A DNA stretch of 63,124 nt from Betaproteobacteria bacterium (lineage in GTDB: Bacteria; Pseudomonadota; Gammaproteobacteria; Burkholderiales; Casimicrobiaceae). This document shows, in pieces, positions 45,066 to 53,151 of the stretch. The position numbers and the translations under genes are program-made. A model generated the notes under the pieces. The model saw nothing but the letters and a program-made list of their open reading frames with translations. It had not been told where the DNA came from and made no database searches. The stretch lies in NCBI GenBank assembly GCA_016861105.1, contig BOKS01000019.1, positions 1-63,124 of the forward strand. The letters run 5' to 3'. The first letter of the stretch is position 1, and each line of letters starts with the position of its first letter.

Positions 45066-46040
45066 TCAGTTGGCCTTGAGCTTGTATTCCTCGACGATCG
45101 GCTTCCACTTCGCGCGGTCCTCGGCGATCATCTTCGACAGCTGCTCCGGCGACGTCGGCATGGGCACGCACGCGACCGCCTCCAGCCGCTTCGCGACCTC
45201 GGGGTGCTTGAGCGCCTCGCGCCCGGCGGCGTTGAGGCGGGCGACGATCTCCGGCGACGTGCCCCTCGGCGCGTACAGCGCGTTCCAGCCGACGAGCTGG
45301 AGGTCGAATCCGTTCTCCTTGAACGTCGGCACCTTGGGCAGCAACGGCGAGCGCTCGGGCAGCGTCACCGCGACGGCGGCGACCTGGCCGCCGGTGAGGC
45401 TGCCCATCGCGGAGGGCATCGCCTCGATCACGAGGTCGGTGTCGCCGCGGAGGAGGTCGGGAAACAGGTCGCGGTTGCCCGCCATGTACGGAACGTTCGT
45501 CATGGTGCTGACCGACGCGGCCTGCCGGAACATCTCGAAGACCACGCGGGCGGTGGTGCTCGCGAGCCCCATCTTGAGCGGCGGCTGCGACGTCTTCGCC
45601 AGCGCGACGACCTCTTTCAGGCTCTTGTCCCTGAGCTTGGGACCAGCCGCGAGCACGTAGCCCGTCGCCGCGATGCCGGTGATCGGGACCAGGTCCTTGT
45701 CCGGATCGAAGCCCATCGACGAGTAGAGCAGCGGGTTCGCGACGTGCGTCGCACTGCCCGTGCACAGCAGCGTGTAGCCGTCCGGCGCGGCCTTTGCGGC
45801 CTCGGCGGAGCCGAGGTTGCTGGCGGCGCCGACGCGGTTCTCGATGACGATGTTCTGCTTCAGCACCACCTTGAGCTGCTCCGCGAACACGCGGCACATG
45901 ACGTCGGTGGCCTGGCCGGGTCCGTAGGGGACGATGAGCCTGATCGACTGGGTGGGATAGGTCTGCGCTGCGGCGGGCAGGGCGAAGGCGGCGGCAAGCA
46001 CGCACGCCGCGGCCCTCCAGCGCTTGCGGCTTCCTGTCAT
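45066..46040 (-). CDS. Bug-type periplasmic substrate-binding receptor (TctC family)
   Basis: This 324-residue protein has a signal peptide (MTGSRKRWRAAACVLAAAFALPAAAQ) and the Bug family start TYPTQSIRLIVPYGPGQATDVMCRVFAEQL. It also has ENRVGAASNLGSAEAAKAAPDGYTLL and LPGLVPTF-like LPKVPTFKENGFD. Bug receptors bind carboxylates in a deep cleft and hand them to TctAB. The ligand here is unknown. Confidence 0.93.
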   Translation of the reverse strand: MTGSRKRWRAAACVLAAAFALPAAAQTYPTQSIRLIVPYGPGQATDVMCRVFAEQLKVVLKQNIVIENRVGAASNLGSAEAAKAAPDGYTLLCTGSATHVANPLLYSSMGFDPDKDLVPITGIAATGYVLAAGPKLRDKSLKEVVALAKTSQPPLKMGLASTTARVVFEMFRQAASVSTMTNVPYMAGNRDLFPDLLRGDTDLVIEAMPSAMGSLTGGQVAAVAVTLPERSPLLPKVPTFKENGFDLQLVGWNALYAPRGTSPEIVARLNAAGREALKHPEVAKRLEAVACVPMPTSPEQLSKMIAEDRAKWKPIVEEYKLKAN

Positions 46041-46102
46041 GTCGGGACCTCCTTGGAAAGGGGCGCGCGGCGCGAACCGCGGCGGTGCGGGCGATGGGCC
46101 GG

Positions 46103-46555
46103 TCACTCGGCCGGCGGCGGAGTCCAGGACTTGTGCTCGGGCTTGATCCAGGGGACCCCGTCGTCGCCGAAGTCCTCCTGCTGCCACTTCACGAGGTGGA
46201 TGTAGTCGTGGCGCACGGGCGAGAAGATCTCGATGAGCGACACGGGAGTCTCGCCGAGCGCGTAGCCGCGGTGCATGGCGAACGCCGGCACGTCGACCAC
46301 CTCGCCGGGGCCGATGTCGTACTCCTCTCCGTCGATCTCCATTCGCATCGTGCCCTTGACCACGATGAGCAGCATGTCGTGCGGATGATCGTGCGGCCGC
46401 CGGTGGTTGCCCTGCGCCCCGAGCGGCTGCGGCGTGATGTCGGCGAACACGATCTGCGCGTTCTTCGTGCGGATCGAGTAGCGGGTCATCCGCCCCTCGT
46501 GCAGCTGTTTCTCGCGCGGGATGTCCGCGATCTTGTAGACCGGAAGCCGTGCCAT
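46103..46555 (-). CDS. Cupin-domain protein
   Basis: This 150-residue single-cupin protein has RRPHDHPHDMLLIVVKGTMRMEIDGEEYDIGPGEVVDVPAFAMHRGY, which carries the two cupin motifs with metal-ligand histidines. It is likely a small metal-dependent enzyme acting on the compound imported by the Tct system. The start at 46555 is the last ATG that keeps the conserved MARLPVYKIADIPREK N-terminus. It is first in the minus-strand unit with the receptor. Confidence 0.82.
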   Translation of the reverse strand: MARLPVYKIADIPREKQLHEGRMTRYSIRTKNAQIVFADITPQPLGAQGNHRRPHDHPHDMLLIVVKGTMRMEIDGEEYDIGPGEVVDVPAFAMHRGYALGETPVSLIEIFSPVRHDYIHLVKWQQEDFGDDGVPWIKPEHKSWTPPPAE

Positions 46556-46694
46556 GCGTCCCCCTGTTGGAAAAGGCGTGCCGCGGACGCCGCCGTGGCA
46601 CCGCCCGCATCGGCCGCTCGGACGAGCCGGCGGCGCTAGTGACGCGATCATACGAAGGGACCGAGACTTCGATCAAACGCGATCCGGAATTTCT

Positions 46695-46715
46695 GCTTTG
46701 CGTATACTGCAAAGC
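46695..46715. promoter_or_regulatory. LysR-type operator dyad overlapping a -10 box
   Basis: GCTTTGC-N7-GCAAAGC is a perfect 7-bp inverted repeat containing a T-N11-A LysR box (T46699 to A46711). Its spacer includes TATACT (46703-46708), a near-consensus -10 box, 10 bases before the LysR ATG. Binding here would repress the regulator's own gene. The divergent cupin gene starts at 46555. Confidence 0.7.
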
Positions 46716-46718
46716 GCG

Positions 46719-47663
46719 ATGGATCTCAAGTCGATCGACTGGTTCGTCCGCATCGCGGAGACGGGCAGCCTCAGCCGGGCGGCGCTGGACCTCGACGTCT
46801 CGCCCTCGATGCTGAGCCGCGGGATCCGCGACCTCGAGCGCAGGGTCGGACAGCCGCTGTTCCAACGGACGGGCCGGGGCATGCAGCCGACGGAGTTCGG
46901 GTGGCGCCTGCTTCCGCTCGCGCGCCGCGCGACGCTCGAGTTCAGGCGCTTCAACGACGAGGCCAACGCGCTGCGCGGCCGGCTGTCGGGCACGGTGGCC
47001 ATCGGTCTCCCCGGGTCCGTTGCGGCGCGGGTCGTCGCGCCCCTCGTGCGCCTGGCCGTGGAGAAGATGCCGGACGTCTCGCTGCGCTTCGTCGAGAGCC
47101 TGAGCGGAGGCATCGAGGAGCGCCTCGCGACGCGGCGCATCGACATCGGCCTCGCGTTCGAGCACGAGTCGCGCGTCACGCGCGCGATGGTGCCGCTGGC
47201 CTCGTCCAGCCTCTATCTGATCGGCCCTGCCGGCGACCCGCTCACCGCCCGCTCTTCGGTGCCGCTGTCGCGGCTCGCAACGTGCGGCGTGATGCTGCCC
47301 GGACGCCCACACTCGGTTCGCACGATGGTCGAGGACGTCTGCGCGGAACGGGGCATCGCGCTCAAGGTGCTCTTCGAGATCGAATCGCTCCTCGCCATCC
47401 GCGAGACCGTGGCGGCCGGCTGCGGCCACACGATCGCGGGCTTCAGCTCGGTGGCGCGCGAGGTCGCGGCGGGACTCCTGCAGGCCACGCCCCTGCGGGA
47501 TCCGACGATCAACCGCGTGCTCGTGATGACGACCGGCCCCAGGAACGCCGTCACCTCCGCGGCACGTGCCGTGTCGGAGCTGATCCTGCGCGTGGCCGGC
47601 GAGCTGGTTGCGAACGGAACCTGGCGCGCGCCGTCGGGGGCCACGACGCAGTCGGCCCGATAG
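46719..47663 (+). CDS. LysR-family transcriptional regulator
   Basis: The 314-residue regulator has a winged helix-turn-helix (residues 1-60: DLKSIDWFVRIAETGSLSRAALDLDVSPSMLSRGIRDLERR) and a periplasmic-binding-protein-like effector domain. It is divergent from the cupin-Bug-TctBA unit, the classical arrangement for an activator of that unit. The ATG has no Shine-Dalgarno and starts 10 bases after a TATACT box, so the transcript is probably leaderless. Confidence 0.9.
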   Translation: MDLKSIDWFVRIAETGSLSRAALDLDVSPSMLSRGIRDLERRVGQPLFQRTGRGMQPTEFGWRLLPLARRATLEFRRFNDEANALRGRLSGTVAIGLPGSVAARVVAPLVRLAVEKMPDVSLRFVESLSGGIEERLATRRIDIGLAFEHESRVTRAMVPLASSSLYLIGPAGDPLTARSSVPLSRLATCGVMLPGRPHSVRTMVEDVCAERGIALKVLFEIESLLAIRETVAAGCGHTIAGFSSVAREVAAGLLQATPLRDPTINRVLVMTTGPRNAVTSAARAVSELILRVAGELVANGTWRAPSGATTQSAR

Positions 47664-47706
47664 CGGACGCGCGTCATCGTCGGGCGCGCGCACGCCCGTC
47701 GCCCGG

Positions 47707-48624
47707 TCAAGCCTCCCCGCGCGCGGCGCGGATCTGCTGCAGCACGCACTCGAACACGGCGGGATCGCGCAGCAGCGCGTTGTGCGCGACGCCGGAGAGC
47801 TCGACGTTCTCGCCGAAGCGGATGCGCGACGAGGTCTGCGGCGCGACCATCGAGTCGTGCCACGACCACAGCGACACGATCGGCGGCAGCGCGTCGCCCG
47901 ACGGCGCCCCCAGCGCGGCGAGCCAGGCGTTGCCCGGACGCATCTGTGCGAGGCAGGCGCCCACCGCCATCCACGCGTGCATGCTGCCCTGGTGCGGCGT
48001 GCCCAGCGTGACCAGCCGCGCGATCGCCGACCCGCCGAAGTCGCGGAGGTAGGCGCGCATCACCAGCCCGCCCATGCTGTGCGCGACGACCAGCACCTTC
48101 GGCGCGCCGGTGGCGGCGCGGATCGCGTCGACGCGGGCCGCGACCTGGCGGGCGAACGCGTCGATCGAGGCGAGCGGCGGGCCGTAGGAGATGGCGTACA
48201 CCGGACCGACGCCCTGAGCCCGCAGGAAGCGTGCGAGCGGGTGCCAGACGCCGGCGTTGCACAGGACGCCGTGGACCAGCAGGATCGGCAGGTCGGCCGG
48301 TGCCGGCGGCGGGTCGCGCATCAGCCAGCGGAACGCGATCATCCGCGGCGCGTTCCCGGCGACCGTGGCGAACTCGTCGGCGAACAGCCGCGCGCGCTCG
48401 CGCCAGGTCAGCCGGTGGCGGTCGCGCGGGCGCTCGCCGCGGAACCGCCACGCGACCGCGAACCACACGAGCACGAAGGCGAAGGGGACCGCGAGGTAGA
48501 CCAGCGGCAGGGCGAGCACGTACGGCCACGCGCTCGCCCCGGCCGCCACGCGGGCGGCGACGAACGCCCCGTAGATCGCCAGGATCGCGCCGTACGCGAG
48601 CGCGAGCGAGAGCGCGGTCCACAT
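47707..48624 (-). CDS. Membrane-anchored triacylglycerol-lipase-like hydrolase
   Basis: The 305-residue protein starts with two hydrophobic segments (residues 1-60), then the lipase fold: ILLVHGVLCNAGVWHPLARFL, the GxSxG elbow VVAHSMGGLVMRAYL, GTPHQGS, and a catalytic His in ELSGVAHNALLRDP. It resembles LipA/EstA-type lipases of Betaproteobacteria. A TACCAT box (48636-48631 on the minus strand) ends 6 bases before the ATG, so a leaderless mRNA is possible. Confidence 0.85.
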   Translation of the reverse strand: MWTALSLALAYGAILAIYGAFVAARVAAGASAWPYVLALPLVYLAVPFAFVLVWFAVAWRFRGERPRDRHRLTWRERARLFADEFATVAGNAPRMIAFRWLMRDPPPAPADLPILLVHGVLCNAGVWHPLARFLRAQGVGPVYAISYGPPLASIDAFARQVAARVDAIRAATGAPKVLVVAHSMGGLVMRAYLRDFGGSAIARLVTLGTPHQGSMHAWMAVGACLAQMRPGNAWLAALGAPSGDALPPIVSLWSWHDSMVAPQTSSRIRFGENVELSGVAHNALLRDPAVFECVLQQIRAARGEA

Positions 48625-48671
48625 GCGCCTATGGTAGCCGGCGCGCGGCGCAGCGCCGCCCGTGCGGCGCG

Positions 48672-49499
48672 TCACCCCGCTGCGAGCGACTTCCGGTAGC
48701 GGTTGAGCTGCGCGACCGACTCGAACGTCTGCCCGAACAGGCTGCCGAGGTTGTGCAGGATCATGCCGACGACGCGCCTCTCCCACGCCTCGTCGAACTG
48801 GATCTGCTGGTCGAGCCAGCGCTCGAGCCACGACGGGTCCGGCAGCCGGCTCTGCACGGTGTCGTTCGGGAACAGCCCCTTGTTGACGTGCAGGTTCGTC
48901 GGGTGCAGCGGCTTGCCGGCGCGACGCGGGCTCGCCATCAGGACGCCGATCCGCGCGAACGCCCGCGACGCCTCGGCGCCGAAGCGCTCGATCGCGCGCC
49001 GCATGAAGCGCAGGTACGCGCCGCCGTGGCGCGCCTCGTCGCGCGCGATCAGCTCGTAGATGCGGCGGATCACCGGCTCGGTGTGCCACTCGGCCGCGCG
49101 CCGGTACCAGTGGTTGAGCCGGATCTCGCCGCAGAAGTGCATCATCAGCGTCTCGAGCGCGGGCGCGGGGTCGAAGTCGAAGCGCACGGCGTGCAGCTCG
49201 GCCTCGGTCGGCACGAGGTCCGGCCGAAAGCGGCGCAGGTACTCCATCAGCGCGAGCGCGTGCTTCTGCTCCTCGTAGAACCAGATCGACATGAACGCGC
49301 AGAAGTCGCTGTCGGCGCGGTTGTCGCGCAGGAACATCTCGGTCGCCGGCAGCGCGGCCCACTCGGTGATGGCGTTCATCTTCACCGTGCGCGCCTGCTC
49401 GTCGGAGAGGAGCCCGCCGTCGAACGCCTGCCAGGGGACGTCCTCCTTCAGGCTCCAGCGCACTTCCTCGAATTGTCGGAACAGTTCCGGATAGAGCAT
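48672..49499 (-). CDS. Ferritin-like diiron protein
   Basis: This 275-residue helical protein has the diiron ligand pattern of the ferritin-like/acyl-ACP-desaturase superfamily: ITEWAALPATEMFL (E), FYEEQKHAL (EExxH), FCGEIRLNHWYRR (E) and IARDEARHGG (ExxH). No signal or membrane segment is seen. The family includes oxygenases and desaturases; the substrate is unknown. It lies between a lipase and the photolyase gene on the same strand, so fatty-acyl oxidation is plausible. Confidence 0.75.
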   Translation of the reverse strand: MLYPELFRQFEEVRWSLKEDVPWQAFDGGLLSDEQARTVKMNAITEWAALPATEMFLRDNRADSDFCAFMSIWFYEEQKHALALMEYLRRFRPDLVPTEAELHAVRFDFDPAPALETLMMHFCGEIRLNHWYRRAAEWHTEPVIRRIYELIARDEARHGGAYLRFMRRAIERFGAEASRAFARIGVLMASPRRAGKPLHPTNLHVNKGLFPNDTVQSRLPDPSWLERWLDQQIQFDEAWERRVVGMILHNLGSLFGQTFESVAQLNRYRKSLAAG

Positions 49500-49607
49500 G
49501 TCGGTTCCTCGCGGGCCGCCGGGGATTCTACGCGGCCGGCGGCGGACCTGCCGGATTCGCGTCCCGCCCGTGAGGCCGCCCCGCCGCGGTCCCGGCGCGG
49601 CGCCCGG

Positions 49608-51155
49608 TCAGAGCTCGTCCAGCCGCCCGAGCATGCGCTCCGACGTCGCCCGCACGTCCCGCCGGGCCGTCGCGTCCAGCCGGGTCGCGTGGCGCGCCAT
49701 CAGCGCGGTGCGCGGCCGGGACGCGAGCCAGTCCTCGCGGTCGAGCAGGAAGCGCCAGTACAGCGCGGTCATCGGGCACGCCCGCGCGCCGCTGCGCTGC
49801 GCAGGGTCGTAGGCGCAGCCGCGGCAGTAGTCGCTCATCCGCTTCACGTACTGCCCCGAGGCGGCGTAGGGCTTGGACGTGAACGTGCCGCCGTCGGCGA
49901 ACAGCGCCATCCCCGCGGTGTTGGGCCGCTCGACCCAGTCGACGGCGTCGACGTAGACGGCGAGGTACCAGTCGCAGACGTCCTGCGGGAGCGCCTGCGC
50001 GAGCAGGGCGAAGTTGCCGGTGACCATGAGCCGCTGGATGTGGTGCGCGTAGCCGTGCGCCAGCGTCTGGCCGATCGTCTCGCGCATGCAGTTCATCCGC
50101 GTGTCGCCGGTCCAGTACCAGCGGGGCAGCGCGCGGCGGTGCGCGAGGAAGTTCGCCTCGGCGAGGCCCGGCATCCCGCGCCAGTAGACGCCGCGCACGA
50201 ACTCGCGCCAGCCGAGCACCTGGCGCACGAACCCCTCGACGCTCGCCAGCGGGGCATGGCCGGCCCGGTACGCCTCCTCGGCAGCTGCGATTGCGTCGCG
50301 CGGGTCGAGGAGCTTCAGGTTGAGCGCGGCCGAGAGCCGCGCGTGCCAGCCGAACGGCATGCCCGTCCACATCGCGTCCTGGTGGGCGCCGAACCCCGGC
50401 AGCCGGTCGCGGACGAACGCCGCGAGCGCGCGTGCGGCCTGCTCGCGCGTCACCGGCCAGTCGAAACTGGCGGTCGCGCCCGGGTGGCCGGGGAAGTGGC
50501 GTTCGACGTCGGCGATGGCGGCGCGCGTCGTGGCGTCGGGCGCGAAGGAGGCGGGCTCCGGCACGCGGCCGGGGCCGCGGGCGCCGAAGGCGCGCCGGTT
50601 GTCCGCGTCGAAGTTCCACCGTCCGCCCGCGGGGACGTCGCCGTCCATCAGCACCCGCTCCCGCCGCCGCAGGTGGCGGTAGAAGAACTCCATGCGCAGC
50701 GACTTCGCGTCACCGGCCCAGCGCTCGAAGTCGTCGCGCGAACACACGAAGTGGGGGTCGGGGAGCACCTCGAGCGCGACGTCCGACTCGACGCAGCAGC
50801 GCTGCAGCATCGCGAGCACGCGCCAGTCGCCCGGCTCGGCGCAGGCGACGCGCGCGGGTCGCCGCGCGGCGATCTCCGCGCGCCACGCCTGCGCGAGCGA
50901 CCGGTACGGGTGCCGGCCGATCGCGTGATAGACGACGCGATGGCCGGCGCGCCGCAACGCGTCGGCGAAGTGGCGCATGCCGGCGAAGAACATCGCGATG
51001 CGCGCCTTGTGGCTCCAGACGTGGCCGGCCTCCTCGGGCGCCTCGACAAACAGGATCGCGTCGCGCGCCGGGTCGAGCCCGGCGAGCGCGGGATTGCGGC
51101 CGTCGAGCTGGTCGCCGAGGACGATCGCGAGCGTCCCCCCGCGCGGCGGTCTCAC
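49608..51155 (-). CDS. Cryptochrome/photolyase of the Fe-S (PhrB, FeS-BCP) family
   Basis: This is a 515-residue photolyase/cryptochrome. Four conserved Cys (356, 444, 447 and 460: NCMRE, DYCRGC, ACPM) have exactly the spacing of the [4Fe-4S] ligands of Agrobacterium PhrB. That protein is a (6-4) photolyase of the Fe-S group and uses FAD and a lumazine antenna. The N-terminal alpha/beta antenna domain (LAIVLGDQLDGRNPAL) and C-terminal FAD domain are both complete. It lies directly downstream of the CarH-like regulator gene and probably shares its transcript. Confidence 0.92.
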   Translation of the reverse strand: MRPPRGGTLAIVLGDQLDGRNPALAGLDPARDAILFVEAPEEAGHVWSHKARIAMFFAGMRHFADALRRAGHRVVYHAIGRHPYRSLAQAWRAEIAARRPARVACAEPGDWRVLAMLQRCCVESDVALEVLPDPHFVCSRDDFERWAGDAKSLRMEFFYRHLRRRERVLMDGDVPAGGRWNFDADNRRAFGARGPGRVPEPASFAPDATTRAAIADVERHFPGHPGATASFDWPVTREQAARALAAFVRDRLPGFGAHQDAMWTGMPFGWHARLSAALNLKLLDPRDAIAAAEEAYRAGHAPLASVEGFVRQVLGWREFVRGVYWRGMPGLAEANFLAHRRALPRWYWTGDTRMNCMRETIGQTLAHGYAHHIQRLMVTGNFALLAQALPQDVCDWYLAVYVDAVDWVERPNTAGMALFADGGTFTSKPYAASGQYVKRMSDYCRGCAYDPAQRSGARACPMTALYWRFLLDREDWLASRPRTALMARHATRLDATARRDVRATSERMLGRLDEL

Positions 51156-51242
51156 GGTGCGCGCCTCGGGCGGTGACGCACGCGCACAGGACGCCGCGGC
51201 GCTGCCGCAGCGGATGGCATCGGCAGCGTTCCCGCGGCGGCG

Positions 51243-52208
51243 TCAGTAGCCGGACGCCTGCGGAACCCAGTGCGCGCGCCAGCTGCGCAGCGCGTTGACC
51301 GTCGAGGCCAGGTCGGGAATCAGCACGATGCCGGGCATGGTCTTGCGCACCCGGCGCGTCATCTCGCCGCCCGCCCAGATCGTGACCTGCGGCGGCAGCT
51401 GGCGGCGCAGCGACGCCAGGCCGTCGGTCGCCTGGCGCAGCGGGAACGCTCCCGAGAACGACAGCGCGAGGATGTGCACCTTGTGCGCGACCGCCGCCCG
51501 GCGGATGTCCTCGAGCGGCGTCTGCGGACCGAGCGAGATGCACTGCACGCCCTCGGGCACGAGCAGCGCCTCGACCATCAGCAGCCCCAGCCCGTGCTGC
51601 TCGTGCGGGAACGTCGTCAGCAGCACGCGCGGCACCCCCGACTGGCGCGGGAACGCGTTGACGGCGGTGCGCAGGGCGACCTGCAGTTGCTCGGTGTACA
51701 GGTGCTCCTCGAACACCTGCAGGTCGCCGCGCATCCACGCCTCGCCGACGGCGCGGTTGAGCGGCGTGACGGTGTCGAGCACGAAGCGCTGCAGCCCCTG
51801 CTTCATCAGCATGTTCGCCAGCGTGTGCTGCAGCCCCGGCGCGTCGTGCGCCTGGAGCAGCGCGAGCACGTCGCGCTCCAGCGCGGGGGCGAGCTGGTCC
51901 TTGCGCGGCGCCGAACGCACATCGGCCAGCGCGTTGAGTTCGTCCAGCGAGTGCTCGACCAGCTTGCCGGGCCGCAGGCCGACGTCCATCAGCCGCTTGA
52001 TCGCCCGCAGCTTCGCGATGTCGGCGGGCGTGTACTGGCGCTCGCCGTTGTCGTCGCGGCCGGGCCGCGGGAAGCCGTAGCGGCGCTCCCACATGCGCAG
52101 CACGTCCTTGGACAGGCCGGTCTCGCGCTCGACGGCGCTGATGTTGAGGACGAGGCCATTGGGTTCGGCGGGCAAGTTCATCTTTTGTCTTGGACGATGG
52201 GTTGACAT
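51243..52208 (-). CDS. MerR-family cobalamin-binding regulator (CarH/LitR-like photoreceptor)
   Basis: This 321-residue protein has a MerR helix-turn-helix at residues 20-75 (ISAVERETGLSKDVLRMWERRYGFP). A helical region ends in the W158-x9-E168-H169 motif of CarH. A B12-binding Rossmann domain follows with E203-x-H205-x-x-G208, the adenosylcobalamin lower-ligand motif, SFSGAFPLRQA and IWAGGEM. CarH/LitR proteins repress genes in the dark and release DNA when light breaks the Co-C bond. It is divergent from the GPx-led operon. A second in-frame ATG at 52181 is possible. Confidence 0.88.
   Translation of the reverse strand: MSTHRPRQKMNLPAEPNGLVLNISAVERETGLSKDVLRMWERRYGFPRPGRDDNGERQYTPADIAKLRAIKRLMDVGLRPGKLVEHSLDELNALADVRSAPRKDQLAPALERDVLALLQAHDAPGLQHTLANMLMKQGLQRFVLDTVTPLNRAVGEAWMRGDLQVFEEHLYTEQLQVALRTAVNAFPRQSGVPRVLLTTFPHEQHGLGLLMVEALLVPEGVQCISLGPQTPLEDIRRAAVAHKVHILALSFSGAFPLRQATDGLASLRRQLPPQVTIWAGGEMTRRVRKTMPGIVLIPDLASTVNALRSWRAHWVPQASGY
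52185..52195. promoter_or_regulatory. Candidate MerR/CarH operator, copy 1
   Basis: TTGTCTTGGAC is a near copy (10 of 11) of the element at 52248. It lies 6 bases upstream of the plus-strand -35 box, within the first codons of the regulator gene. The core is TGTC-N3-GAC, an imperfect palindrome. Confidence 0.5.
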
Positions 52209-52230
52209 GCGAATCGATAGGCCCTATTGT
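52202..52230 (+). promoter_or_regulatory. Promoter of the GPx-led operon
   Basis: A consensus TTGACA (52202-52207), a 17-base spacer and TATTGT (52225-52230) form a strong sigma70 promoter. The predicted start is near 52237, about 43 bases before the ATG. Confidence 0.78.
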
Positions 52231-52254
52231 AGAGCCAATCGCGGCGATTGTCTA
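52226..52254 (-). promoter_or_regulatory. Promoter of the CarH-like regulator / photolyase unit
   Basis: On the minus strand TAGACA (52254-52249), a 17-base spacer and TACAAT (52231-52226) form a near-consensus promoter. Its -10 box shares bases with the divergent promoter's -10 box, so the two cannot be occupied together easily. The -35 box overlaps operator copy 2. Confidence 0.75.
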
Positions 52255-52259
52255 GGACA
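52248..52259. promoter_or_regulatory. Candidate MerR/CarH operator, copy 2
   Basis: TTGTCTAGGACA contains the palindrome TGTC-TAG-GACA. It overlaps the -35 box of the regulator's own promoter and falls just downstream of the GPx transcription start. A protein bound here could repress both units. Confidence 0.5.
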
Positions 52260-52279
52260 TTGACCAAGGAAGTCCACCC

Positions 52280-53041
52280 ATGACCACATCCGCCACCGCC
52301 ACCCGTGCCCCGCTGCTCGTCGCCGGCGTGCTGTTGCTCACCGCGGCCGCCGTCGCGGCGTCGCAGGCCCGAGCCTCGACCGGCCTGGACGCCCTGATCG
52401 CCGCGCACCGCGCGCACGCCGCCCCGTCGGCGCACGCCCTGCTGCACGCCGACCCGCGGAGCGGCGGCTGGCTCGACGCGGGGCCCGCGCGCGGACGCTG
52501 GGTTCACGTCGCGGGGGCCGCGGCCGTCGCCGGCGCCGACTGCCCCCCGCTGCTCAGGCACGTTTTCACCCCGATCCAGGGCGGCGCGGCGCAGTCGCTG
52601 TGCCAGTACCACGGCAAGGTGCTGCTGGTCGTGAACACCGCGAGCCAGTGCGGCTTCACCTACCAGTACGAGGGGCTCGAGGCGCTCTACCGCAAGTACC
52701 GCGACCGGGGCCTGGTGGTCGTCGGCTTCCCGTCGAACGACTTCGGGGGCCAGGAGCCGGGCTCGAACAGGGAGATCGCCGAGTTCTGCCGCACGAAGTT
52801 CGGCGTGCAGTTCCCGATGTTCGAGAAGAGCAGCGTCGCGCGGCTCGCCGACAACGCGCTCTACGCCGACCTGCAGGCGAAGACCGGCGAGAAGCCGCGC
52901 TGGAACTTCCACAAGTACCTCGTCGACCGCAGCGGCTCGCGCGTGCAGAGCTTCGGCAGCAGCGTCGAGCCCGGCAGCCGCGAACTCGTCGGCTCGATCG
53001 AGCGCGCTCTCGCCGAGCGCGCCCCCGGCAGCCGCAGCTAG
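52280..53041 (+). CDS. Glutathione-peroxidase-family protein with long N-terminal extension
   Basis: The 253-residue product ends in a GPx domain of about 155 residues. Its peroxidatic Cys lies in VVNTASQCGFTYQYEGLEAL, the catalytic Gln in GFPSNDFGGQEPGSNREI and the Trp in KPRWNFHKYL. The first ~95 residues begin with a hydrophobic signal/anchor (LLVAGVLLLTAAAVAA), so the enzyme may work in the periplasm or membrane. It would reduce lipid or hydrogen peroxides. GPx genes are common in LitR-controlled clusters. Confidence 0.87.
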   Translation: MTTSATATRAPLLVAGVLLLTAAAVAASQARASTGLDALIAAHRAHAAPSAHALLHADPRSGGWLDAGPARGRWVHVAGAAAVAGADCPPLLRHVFTPIQGGAAQSLCQYHGKVLLVVNTASQCGFTYQYEGLEALYRKYRDRGLVVVGFPSNDFGGQEPGSNREIAEFCRTKFGVQFPMFEKSSVARLADNALYADLQAKTGEKPRWNFHKYLVDRSGSRVQSFGSSVEPGSRELVGSIERALAERAPGSRS

Positions 53042-53151
53042 CCTCGCCGCCGCCCCAACCGGCAGTCCTCTTCCGACGCCCCGGGCGACGCGCGCCCCGG
53101 GGCCGCCGACCCTGCGTCCGCCTGTCCCGGCGGACGCGCCACGGAGCCCGC

